This document shows, piece by piece, positions 43,425 through 53,218 of a stretch of DNA of 64,000 nucleotides. The notes beneath the pieces were generated by a model. The model was not told the origin of the DNA and did no database searches. It was given only the letters and a program-made list of their open reading frames with translations. Positions within the stretch are counted from its first letter, which is position 1. Every line of letters starts with the position of its first letter. This stretch comes from Zizania palustris (taxonomy: Eukaryota > Streptophyta > Magnoliopsida > Poales > Poaceae), in assembly GCA_019279435.1 (NCBI GenBank), contig JAAALK010000287.1, forward strand, positions 84,587,532 to 84,651,531, given 5' to 3'. Both the position numbers and the translations under genes were made by a program.

Positions 43425-46400
43425 TGTAACACCCCAAATTTTCAAAACAATAAAAATAATATTAAATTCAATTTCTTGGAATATATATTTCTGAAAATAC
43501 TTTAAATACCTCTTTATACCCAATTGAACTACAGCATAGAGTAGATGGCCAAACTAGGAGGTGAAAATTTTTGTATATGATCCTAAAGCTGAGAAATATT
43601 TTTGAGAATTTTTATGAATTTTTGTCCACTTTGGAAATGCCCCAAATGATTTAATCTATTTTCTGCAATTGTTTTTAATCAGAAAATAATTTCAAACAGT
43701 AATGGGCTCCCTCCCCTCCCTTCTCTCCCTCCCGGCCGGCCCAGCCCGTTACCCCGCGCGCCTTAGACTGACATCCGGACCCCACCTGTCGGCGCCGATT
43801 CCCTCCCCTCGCGCGCGCACCCGACAACCCGGCCCCACCCGTCAGCTGCCTCCCTCGCTCGTCCGCGCTCGCTGACGAGTGGCCCCCGCCTGTCAGGGCC
43901 TTCGTCCCCGCGAGATCCGCCCCCGGATCCCCCCCCTCGCCGGCCGAAGCCCTAATCCCGCCTCGGATCCGCCCCCGCCGGCCCCCTCCCTTAAATTCGT
44001 CACCGGCAATGAATTCCCCTCAACGCGCCGGCCGTTTCCCCCTATTAATTTCGCCCGATTCGCGTCCAGGTGCGTTGAACCGCGTTCAACCCGAGCTCGC
44101 CGGCGTCAAATCACATTTATCTCCGGCCACCGCCAATCACGCCCCCTCTGCCCTCGCCGACGACCCTATTTAAACCCCTGCCCTCCACCGCGTTTGGTTC
44201 ACGCGTTCAAGTGCACCCAGACCAAACCGAGCGCCCTCCATTCGGTTCTTAGCGCAACGCCGCTGCCCGACCTCCGGCCACCGCTCGCCGTCGCACCGGA
44301 CCGCCTCCGACGACGTAGTCGCCACCATCGTGACCGCCAGGACCTCACCAAGCTCGGCCACCACTCCGTCGACGACGAACCTCACCGGATCGCCGTCGCC
44401 GCCAAGGACCCGAACGCCTCCACCGCCTCCGCTCGTCGCCGGCCTCACCCCGTCGACCTTTTCTCACCGCCGAGGTACCCCTATGATCCCCATGCCACCC
44501 TCGTTCCGTTTTAGGCCTTAGGTTCGATCGCCGTCGCTCGCCGTGGCCGCTAGCCCGCTCGCCGTCGTCGGAGAAGACGACCGGCACGGGTCGAGTACCC
44601 GTGCCGTGTCGGATTCGATCCACGCCGTGCGATCTGGATCCGACGGTGACGATTAATCCCCGCGTGCGGTTTAATCTGATCCGTCAGATCTCGGCGAAGG
44701 GGTACGTTTTAATCTCGTGCGTCCGATAGTTTTAAAATCCCGCATCGCATCTGAGCCGTCCATCGCGTACCGATTCAAACGTTTTAATCTTGGCCGTCCA
44801 CGTCACTTTAACGCGTCCCGCCTTGCCCTCGCTCGTCGGATCTGGATCCGACGGTCCAGATCGACCCGGCGCACGCGCACAGTGCGCGGGTTCACCGTGG
44901 GCCTGGCTCACCGTGGACCCGAGGAGTTTAAAAATTGAAAATGAATTTCAGAAATACTTTTAAACTTGTAAAATTCATATCTAATGCATTTGAACTCTAA
45001 AAATTACCATTCCAATTTCAGAAAATTCATAAAATTATTCTCTACATGTTTATGCAATAAAAACAGTAGGTTTACTTTGACATTTTCTTGTTTATTCAAA
45101 TAAATATTTAAATGCCTTTAGGATTAAAATATGAATTCAAATGTTTGAACTTCAGAAAAATTCATATTTATTCCTTTCTATTCATATACTGCAAAACACT
45201 AAATTACCATGAACTTTTCATTTCAAAACTTATTAGGGAACTTAATATGAGACTATTCACATTTGTTTTCTAAAAAGGACAACCCTTCATTTTAATCCCT
45301 TTTAAATTATTTATGAAATAACTTTCAGAACCTTAACAATGGAAATTATTTTACTTTTAATCAAACCAACAGTAACTTATGTGCTATTAATGTAATGTTA
45401 TATTGTTTGATTGAATATGCTCTTTTTATTTTGCTTTATTATATTAAAAAGACTACGACGTCGCCGAGGAGCCGGAGTACTTCCCGGAAGTTCCTCCCTC
45501 CCCCTTCACTGAACAAGGCAAGTCACCAAACCAATCTCTTGAGCATATTGAACCCATGTTTGATTAAACTATCGCTAAAACACATAGGTTATATATACAT
45601 TAGTCAAATGAACCCTTACATTATATTTATTTAGGATCCCCCGACCTTGATGTGCAACCCAAGCCATGCTATCTCGCCTAACCTCCTTGTCACCACATGA
45701 TCTATGATATTAGCTAGTGTCCAATGTATTGACACGATCGCTATAGGATAAAAATGAGTCGTAGAAAAAGGGTTCTATTATATGATCCCCGTTACTTCTT
45801 CTCCTTGGAAATTCTGTTGGTGATGAGTTATGGTTGTGAGTGTATGCATGGTGGGTTCCGGGTGCAAGCTAGGGCATTGGTCGGTAGCACCCGGGGCACT
45901 ATAAGGACCGGTCTGAGGGATCCGTTGCAATACACTTACGTACTAACCACAAGTCTAGTGGGTAAGTCCTAACTAAGGTATGGGTTGTTCCAAACCGAGG
46001 CCACCATTTGGAGATGGGTCAAGTTGCACCTGCGGGTGACTTGTACCAATGTGGCGCAAAAGGGGGTGCGACGTTAGCCGGGATGCGGCCCGGCGCGTCG
46101 GCGAAACCTAGAGCGGGTGGTTATCGCTTGGAACATCTCATATTGAGGTTTTGGCACGAGTTCCCGTGAAATGGGTCATCTCGTTTGGGATGAGTGCGTG
46201 CCTTGTGGGTACAGTAGTACATCTCTGATCAGAGTCTTAAATCTTTTCGAAAAGCCGAGCCCACGGTCAAGGGCGAGTTGCGTGACATTCCCCGGTTAGT
46301 TTACCTTGAATATGTATGTGCATGATGGATTGACATGTAAGGACCGTTGAGCGAGGTGGGCTGATTGTACCCCTCGAGTTAGTCGATGTTGATGATGTTC

Positions 46401-46821
46401 ATGTTTACTTTCCGCATGATTAAAATATGATTACACTAAATGCCATAACTGCAACTGCATTATTCTGCAATGTTAGCCATTATCCTTCCTTGTTTATTAT
46501 CCTGCATTATTATTTGCATTTGCGGTGGCTTGTTGAGTACTTTTTGTACTCATACCCGTTAGACCCCACAGAGGATGCTTACTACGAAGACGGTCTGGAG
46601 TAGCGACCCAGTCGGGAAGAAAAATCCTGAAGAAGATGTTCGTCATGCCGTTTTCTAATTATCCTACTTTACTGTTTTTATTAAAAACAATGATGTAATA
46701 AATATGGTCTGCGTACCATGAACACTGTCGTATGTACGATTGTCGCATGATGAACCTCTTGTATTATTGTTTTTCTTATGAAATTCAATAATGTCTCGAT
46801 TTGTTAAATCGGGGCGCTACA
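43425..46821 (+). repeat. 3' LTR of the Tekay-like element (3.4 kb)
   Basis: Starts TGTAACACCCC at 43425 and ends GGGGCGCTACA at 46821. A GC-rich U3 contains TATTTAAACCCC near 44167. Downstream blocks match LTR C and the 30473-31375 fragment (GGTAAGTCCTAACTAAGGTA, CCCCTCGAGTTAGTCGATG, GCGGTGGCTTGTTGAGTAC). ORFs inside it, such as the arginine/proline-rich frame at 43879-44514, follow from the base composition and are not credible genes. Confidence 0.85.
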
Positions 46822-48846
46822 ATCGACAAAGCCTAAAAGTATCTAGCCTATAAACGACCAATGTTTTAGACAAAGAAACACCAATATAGTGCTAATAGGC
46901 AGATTAACAAAGCATTTAAAACATAGGCAGAACAAAGTTCTCAGAAATAACTCATCACAACAATTAATCTGAGTGCACGTAAAAAGAGATGAGTCTTACT
47001 GTTCAAACATTTGTCTCTTGTTCGGTACTTGTCGAAGCCTGAGAGGTGTGAAGCTTGAAGTTATCGAAGTCTGTGCAAGGTATGCAGTACCGAAGGTTGT
47101 TTATGTCGAGCTAAGGTGTGCCTCGAAGTTGTTGTGCGACGGTGTAGACAGCGAAGCTAGCTTCGAGACAGAGCAAAACAAAATATTCGAACAGGACTTC
47201 GAACAAGCAGAGACTCCGAAGGAAGACAGCGAAGTACCTTCGAAAGCAAAACTACGAATCCTATACTTCGAGAAGAAAACTTTGAAGTTCTGAACACTGA
47301 AACGAGGATAAAACAATGTGGGACCCATGATATAGCTTCGGACAGTGATACCTCCATAAAAACATACTTCGGAAAAGCTAGATCATAGCTATCGTGTAGG
47401 CTTCGAAAAACAGCAGTGAAGTTCTCACAAAAAATACGAAAGAGCTACCGAAGCACAAAGTGCTATTATGTGGAGCCTACGCGAAAAACAAGAAAGTCGA
47501 AGCCTGTCACTGTAGGGACTTCACACGAGCGAAGTCTACCCTCGCAAGGACTTCGAACCCTTTAGTGCAATCTGACCATAGCCTGCTTTGCAGCACACTT
47601 GGCAAAACACACCCCCGACAAAAACTTCTCTACTACGAAGAGACAAAGTCAAAACAGTTCAGAGGTAGACTTCGAACACAAGTAGACCAAGAATCATTCG
47701 AACTAGGTCTAGCTTCGAAACTGCGACCTCAAGCAAGGACTTCGGAACCTCGTGCGAAGCTCGACCGAAGCCTGCCTCACAAGACAGAAAGGCTTCGAAC
47801 AAAGATTAACAGCAGAGCCTTCGCAAGAACCTTCAAGAAACGTGCAAACTCCTTTCTCTCGATCAGAATGCCATTTCAGGAAAATACCAATAAAAAACTT
47901 AGCTGCAGCCTAGAATCAGAATAGCCTGACACACAACAGCTAGAAGACTATGACATAGAAAACAACACGACAGACTAAATCGTTGCAAAGATAAAATAAG
48001 CTGAGCATGCAAAATGAAGCAACCAGGGAATCACTTCATAGTGTATCGAACTGAGAGCAATGCAGAGAGATCCGAACCTGGACGGAGGATTCCCAGAAAA
48101 TCAATCAAGAAGAAACAGCGAGCAACCATGATGAACAGAGACAAACATCTTGCTGGCGGCGCACACAGGGAGAAAACGGGATGACCCAATCCTTTAGATT
48201 AGTAAAGTGTTTTTCAGAAAGGGTGACCTAACCTTAGGGATTGGGGCCCTATTTATAGGCAGCCCAATAGCCTAGGAATATTCCAACAGACCCTTAGGGT
48301 TTTTTACAGACGCTGAAATAAATGGAAAAGACCAAACCGCCCTTAGGATATTTTTACAGACTCGAGTAACTGATTGTGGGCCTAAGGACAAAATAGTAAA
48401 CTCCTATTTACAGATGACTTATCCAGAAGCGGAGCTTCCGTAGCGACTATAGCTTCGCTCCTGGACGGTCCGATCCAAGATCAGCGGTTGTCAGTTTTGT
48501 GCCGAAACTGATAAAGCGTCGACCGACTTTGCACCAAGTACCCGGATTGGGCCGGCCCAATTCTGCAGCTCTCTCAGCCCGGCAATCGCTCGCCGCCCGT
48601 GTACCTGAGTCAATCCTGGTCAACAGCCCAGTGGATCCTCTGCTGCTCCTAGCCCATGTACCCAGATTGGGCCAGCCCGACTTCGCGTCCCCTAAGCCCG
48701 ACAATCGCTCGCTGCCCGTGACCTGAGTCACACGCGGCCCAGACGCAGCAGATCTTCTCCTCTCTTTGTGTCCTCTTTGACTTCCGTTGACAATGACTCA
48801 TCACATCTAGAGCCATGAGGCCCATGCTCTTCAACATGGCTCCTCA
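46822..48846 (-). repeat. Sirevirus-type LTR in inverted orientation, 3' end missing
   Basis: On the minus strand it starts TGAGGAGCCATG at 48846 and follows the same order as the LTR at 38743-40752, including the TATA (CCTATTTATAGGCAGCCC on the plus strand, about 48249-48266) and a TTCGAA-rich stretch. It ends at the Tekay LTR edge, lacking roughly the last 125 bases. The Tekay-like element may have inserted into it. Its right edge sits inside Tat pol sequence. Confidence 0.8.
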
Positions 48847-49240
48847 CCGTGGTCGTATTCTGCTCTCCGAGCTACGGCCTGGTCTCCTGAAATAGTAAGA
48901 ACTCCACCTACTTGGGCATCTTAAGACACAAATAATTTTGATGTGCCACAACTCCAAATTTGTTGAGCATTCCTCTCCCCAAAATTTCGTTGTACGCGTA
49001 TAGGGCATCAACAACGTCAAAGTTGACTTCCTCAACTCTGGCCATATACCCCTCGCCGAAGGAAACCTTGAGGCCTATTTGGCCGAGGGCATCGATAGCA
49101 GGGCCTGCAAAGCCTTGGAGTGGGTGGGCTACAGGAAGCAAATGCTCTCGGTGAATACACATTTGATCGAAGGCTTGGACGAAGAGTATATCAGAGGAGC
49201 TTCCACCGTCCACTAATATCCTTCGAACTTCCACTCCTGC
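48847..49240 (-). pseudogene. Tat-lineage protease region, fragment
   Basis: Minus-strand reading gives EVRRILVDGGSSSDILFVQA (protease active site DGGSS), LLPVAHPLQGFAGPAIDALG and ALYAYNEILGRGMLNKFGVV, the same region as 59101-59682 and 61985-62668. A small indel after LCLKMPK shifts the frame before the Sirevirus LTR cuts it at 48846. Upstream it is joined to a different protease (see 49241-49766). Confidence 0.75.
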
Positions 49241-49766
49241 AATGTCTTGTTGCCTACCGTCAACTCCTTGGAGAGAATGCCTTTGGCCTCAGAACTCTCA
49301 CCGTTGAAGCCGTTGAGCATCAAGTTCATCTTCTTCATATCATCTTCGTCCCTACCAAGTTTCTTCAATAGCGAGTAAGGCATTAAGTTAACAGTGGCAC
49401 CACCGTCAACAAGCATCCGGGAAATCGGCTTTCCATCAATGTGACCCCTGACGTAGAGAGGCTTTAGATGGCGAGCCAAGTTCTCAGGTTTCTCAAAGAT
49501 AGCACTGTGCGGGCCAAGGTTCAACTAAGCGACCTCAACCTCATCCTATGGCAGGACAAACTCGGTGGGTAGCGTGACGACAAAGTCTGCTGGCAAAGCA
49601 TGTTGGCGTATGGTCGAAGAAGCAGCCTCGCCGAATGGTGTTCCGGAAACCTCTGAAACCGATCTCTCAGCTACGGACACCTCCGACGAAGTAGCTCCGG
49701 ACGTGGAAACCTGCAACAGGGTAGATTCAAAGTACCAATTCGCACTGAGGACTGAATTCTGCTATG
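49241..49766 (-). pseudogene. Second gypsy protease-type fragment, different family
   Basis: Minus-strand reading gives LNLGPHSAIFEKPENLARHL, GHIDGKPISRMLVDGGATVN (protease-like DGGA motif), LMPYSLLKKLGRDEDDMKKM and GILSKELTVGNKTLQEWKF. It ends in the shared run GGAGTGGAAGTTCGAAGGAT, where the sequence passes into the Tat protease in another frame. The first 240 bases, next to the LTR at 49767, are a Ser/Thr-rich upstream region with stops. It probably belongs to the element of that LTR, with its gag deleted. Confidence 0.65.
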
Positions 49767-50447
49767 TGTTGCACTAGTGGCGAAGGTAACAATCTGTTAC
49801 GTAGATTAGCGGATACTTCACAGGCGAAGTAACAAGGAGATAGCAATCTATTACGTAGATTAACAGATACTTCATAGGAGAAGTAACAAGGTGATAGCAA
49901 TCTATTACGTAGATTAACAGATACTTCACAAGCGAAGTAACAAGGATTACCACTATTCCGAAGTGGCCGTTGGAGGGCTTCCACGCAAACCCACGAAGAG
50001 TATGGAAAGGTAAAGGTAAATAAAATACGATTCAAAGCTAGGGCTTTGTGGTTGGTTTGTGTTGGGGGCTTTCTGAACCGGCCTCACCCCTATATTTATA
50101 GGGGCTAGACATCTAATCTCTAAGCCTAATCTGGTGGAATTCTATTTGTCCACATGTAAAAGACTTAGTCAAAAATCGGACTCAATCTCTAACTCTTGCC
50201 CAATGTGGGCCTTCGGCCAGGCCCGCCGAAGCCTGCTCCTCGGGCTGAAGCTTGGGTGGACTGGGCCTCTGAAGGCCTCTGGGCCGAAGGCTGTGGGCTG
50301 GCTGGAGGCTTCCGAAGCCCATAGCCCAGTGGTCCTTCAGCCCTGTAGGGCTTCAGCCTAACCTGGGACATGTGCATTTTCGGCCCAAATTACCAAAATT
50401 GATATTTTGACAATCTTAACCATTAATGCCATTTTTTGCTATCAACA
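49767..50447 (-). repeat. LTR of a minus-oriented gypsy element (681 bp)
   Basis: On the minus strand it runs from TGTTGATAGCAAAAAATGG to CACTAGTGCAACA, with TATAAATATAGGGG complementary to about 50086-50099. The 54-base tandem repeat (49781-49945) lies at its 3' end. Its right side cuts the Tat reverse transcriptase of element D. The flanking 5-mers (CTATG and CCGGC) do not match, so this is not a simple solo LTR. Confidence 0.65.
49781..49945. repeat. 54-base tandem repeat, about three copies
   Basis: GAAGTAACAAGG recurs at 49826, 49880 and 49934, exactly 54 bases apart, with AATCTATTACGTAGATTAAC between. An earlier shortened copy starts near 49781 and lacks about 10 bases. Confidence 0.9.
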
Positions 50448-51104
50448 CCGGCAAGCTTCTGAACTTGCTTCAAATTTTCTAGCGTAGCCATTCTCTACAA
50501 ATCACTTATATGTGTCGGGCTATCTTCGATCCCTCTGCTCGAAACTAAATACCCTAACAATTTTCCAGCTTGAGCCTCGAAGATAGATTTTTCGGGGTTG
50601 AGGCGAACTCCACATGTCGAAGGCTCTCAAAAGTTTCTGCTAAGTATAAACTATGTTGTTCTTTAAAGCACTCTTTATTGCAATATCATCCATATAGGCT
50701 TCGACATTGCGGCCTTAGCAATCAGCCTTAGCAATCATCCTCGAAAAAGTAGCCCCGACATTTCTTTAGACGAAGGGCATTCTAACATAACAAAAGACTC
50801 CCGAAGGAGTTACAAAGCTTGTCTTGGATTCGTCTTCGCATTTTAACCATATTTCATGATATCCAGAGTACTCATCGAGTAAGCTCAAAAGCTCGGAGCC
50901 GGTAGTGTAGTCGACTAGTTGATCAATGTGGGGCATGGGGTAGGGGTCACGTGGGCATGCTTTATTTAGGGACGTGAAGTCAACGCACATGCGCCACTTG
51001 CCGAAGGCCTTTTTATTGATGAAGACGGGGTTGCCTAAGCACTATGTATGGGCCACCTCTGTAATGATCCCGGCCTTCAACAACTTCTCTGATGAGGACA
51101 TCAC
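50448..51104 (-). pseudogene. Tat-lineage reverse transcriptase, fragment of element D
   Basis: Minus-strand reading gives KLLKAGIITEVAHT, GKWRMCVDFTSLNKACPRDP, HIDQLVDYTTGSELLSLLDE, SKTSFVTPSGVFCYVRMPF and the catalytic YMDD (VEAYMDDIAIK, about 50683-50694). Several stops and small indels break it. It ends in NLKQVQKLAG at the LTR edge (50447). The upstream RT part is at 52006-52226, separated by a plus-strand gypsy insertion. Confidence 0.8.
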
Positions 51105-52005
51105 TTCACATGATACACACATGGAGCCTCCACCTACAATTCAACTACAAGGTCCAATCACACGCGCCCGTGCCCGTCGCTTGAACCATGAGGTTAATTC
51201 GTTCCTTAGCAACTTTGATTATATTTGTTTGGATGGGATGCTACTGAATACTAGTGATATTTTGTTGCTTAGGAACATGGGAGATGGAATAGGAGAGTTG
51301 GAGTTGAAGACGGAGCCGCACGGATGATTTGAAGTCAAGAATTCGCTGGTTCGGACTACATCGACCACCATTCACCAAAATGGGCATAACTTCCTCATAC
51401 GAAGTCCGATTGGCGCGTTCTTGGACTTTTTGGAAAGCTGAGGAGAAGACGGATCTTTTGCCGTTAGTTTCACATCATTTGGAGTCTCGAGTCAACCTGT
51501 GTATTTAAAACAGTACTGCGTGACAGAACTGGGCCGTGTTGGCCATAATTTGAGTCTGTACGTCTTCTAGCCCACAGCCCAAGTCTGTTCCCCTCCCACA
51601 GGCCGCCGCCCTATATATTCTCACGCCAGCCACCTCTAGGGTTAGGTTTTGCTTTGTTGCATCTACACTGTTGTGTTTAGATCCCGCCTCTTGCGCCGGA
51701 CCGATTGGCTGCCGCATTGGCGTTTGTGAAACCTCACCTTATCTTCGATTGTCTGTGATTTGGCATTCGATTTGTATCCTTCCTGTTCTTGCTTGTGTTC
51801 TTGGGTTCGCTTGCAGGAATTAGCCTTCGTGGCGAGGTCAATCGCGTTCTGCGTGGTTGATAACCAACGGAGACAGTGGTGTAACGATTGCAAGGTTTTG
51901 ATCCGCCGGACCGGAGCCTTGGATCGCCAACGTCGAGATTCTCCACCAACCCAAGTTTATCCCTTACCTAGCGGAAGATCGGGACCACTCCCCCATCATT
52001 CTCTA
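51105..52005 (+). mobile_element. 3' end of a plus-strand gypsy element (polyprotein tail plus LTR-like DNA)
   Basis: The first 225 bases encode HDTHMEPPPTIQLQGPITRA followed by RARRLNHEVNSFLS, the C-terminal tail found after the integrase in some grass Ty3/gypsy polyproteins. The rest looks like LTR or 3' untranslated DNA (ATGGGCATAACTTCCTCATA; a CTATATATTC TATA motif near 51612; CTCTAGGGTTAGG). It interrupts the reverse transcriptase of D. Only the 3' end of an element is present, and its edges are approximate. Confidence 0.55.
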
Positions 52006-52226
52006 CCTCCGCTTTAGCAAGGTCCGCCCTTTCTATCGATAATTTGTGGAGCCCCTAGCGAACAGGTCAAACCCTTGGGTTGACTAGTAGGCTGTGCTCA
52101 ATGATACCTCGGTCGAATATGAGAATATCTTAATCAGGCCAGGAAAAAATGTCCAAGTTTTCTTTAACTACTTCCAGCGAAGTAGCAATTTCCGGAGGCA
52201 ATTCCTTGCCAAACTGGAAGGGATAG
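52006..52226 (-). pseudogene. Start of the Tat reverse transcriptase region of element D
   Basis: Minus-strand reading gives KELPPEIATSLEVVKENLDI, FSWPDED and RGIIEHSLLVNPRV, the usual lead-in to the Tat RT domain, with stops. It continues at 50448-51104 after the plus-strand insertion and is preceded (on the minus strand) by the protease at 61855-62668 after element E. Confidence 0.65.
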
Positions 52227-52723
52227 TGTTGGCGTAAAAGATTACGCTAACAGGTTCTCTGAGATCAAGAACAGACAAATAGTGTGTTTGTGTGTAAGGA
52301 CTATCTCAAGCCTCCGAATTGGATAATAGCTTGAGTAGTCCGAAAATGTGTATTTGAATAGCTGGGTATTCCATCCTTATTACAGGGTAAGGAGGGGGGT
52401 ATTTATAGGCAAAAACGTCTAAGGAAAAGACCTATTTACCCCTTGATTACAACTGACATAGTGGAATCTATTCGGTACCCTGAACAGGATTAAAATGGTA
52501 AAATCTACCGAAATCAAGTAGATAAGCCAAACATCTTATCAATCCTGTCGTTTGGCTCCGAAGCCTCATATCTTGCGGAGGGTTCCTTCGGATCGTAGAT
52601 CGAAGCACCCTTCGGCTTAACGACTCCTCCACCTTCGAGCATGAGCCCATCAGCTCCGAAGCTGATAAGTCCTTTTGAACTGTTAGTCTCTAAGTCCTGA
52701 AAGTGAAGCATTTTCCCCCAACA
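52227..52723 (-). repeat. 3' LTR of element E
   Basis: Ends TGTTGGCGTAAAAG and TTTTCCCCCAACA; TATA on the minus strand opposite GGGGTATTTATAGG (about 52396-52409). The bases just inside (GTAGCCCTCGAATACG) match elements A and B. Confidence 0.92.
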
Positions 52724-53113
52724 GTAGCCCTCGAATACGCCTCTCCGAATTTGACCTCTATAGAAGGAAGGCAGTATATGCAAGGAACATTTTCATATTC
52801 TGAGACTTAGAGAAAGTTGAACACATTATAGTCTTTCGAAGGGTCTTTGATCCGAGGCGTTCGGACCACGACTTCGAGTCCACAACCACCGTGTGAACGC
52901 TTCGTGGGAAAGAGAACCGTTACGAAGTCCAAATGTCGTGAAGAGCTGTTTGATTAGAACCGTTACTATGCAAGTAGTTGTTACACTCTATAAAAGGTAA
53001 CAGTCAAAATTTACGGCGGATTCACACCGTTCCGCTCCCTGGGCCCACCTGCCAGCGACGGAAGTCGAACCTGCAGTGTGAATGCAATCCAAGCACACCA
53101 ACTAGCGGACGGT
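52724..53113 (+). other. Leader between the 3' LTR and the antisense gene of element E
   Basis: Starts with GTAGCCCTCGAATACGCCTC, shared with A (4039) and B. It contains an extra TATAAAAGG (about 52989) and no coding sequence. This is the expected promoter region of the antisense gene. Confidence 0.5.
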
Positions 53114-53120
53114 TATAAAA
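53114..53120 (+). promoter_or_regulatory. TATA box of the antisense gene in element E
   Basis: TATAAAA lies 105 bases before the ATG at 53219, in the same relative position as the TATA of element A, although the surrounding sequence has diverged. Confidence 0.5.
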
Positions 53121-53218
53121 AGGGGATTGGAATTTACCCAAAACTTTTTGCCATGCCTAGCATTCGCGACTCACTTTCTTCAACCTCAAATTCTCACAAC
53201 TTCCTGAGCCACCAAGCC

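Larger units (their letters stand above)
40753..46821 (+). mobile_element. Tekay-like chromovirus, 3' half with LTR
   Basis: An open pol from the middle of the reverse transcriptase through a C-terminal chromodomain, then a polypurine tract (GTAAGGGGGATAGG, 43409-43422) and a 3.4-kb 3' LTR. The 5' half (5' LTR, gag, protease, RT start) is absent; a Sirevirus LTR sits directly against the RT. The chromodomain and the very long LTR with TGTAACACCCC ends fit the Tekay/Del group. Confidence 0.82.

Noticed and set aside
43879..44514. A 211-codon plus-strand frame rich in Arg, Pro and Ser
   Set aside because: It lies in the GC-rich part of a 3.4-kb LTR across the predicted TATA and start region, has no domain signal, and overlaps other open frames on both strands, as expected from composition.
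47460..47924. A 154-codon plus-strand frame
   Set aside because: It is the complement of the same TTCGAA-rich LTR region in the inverted copy.
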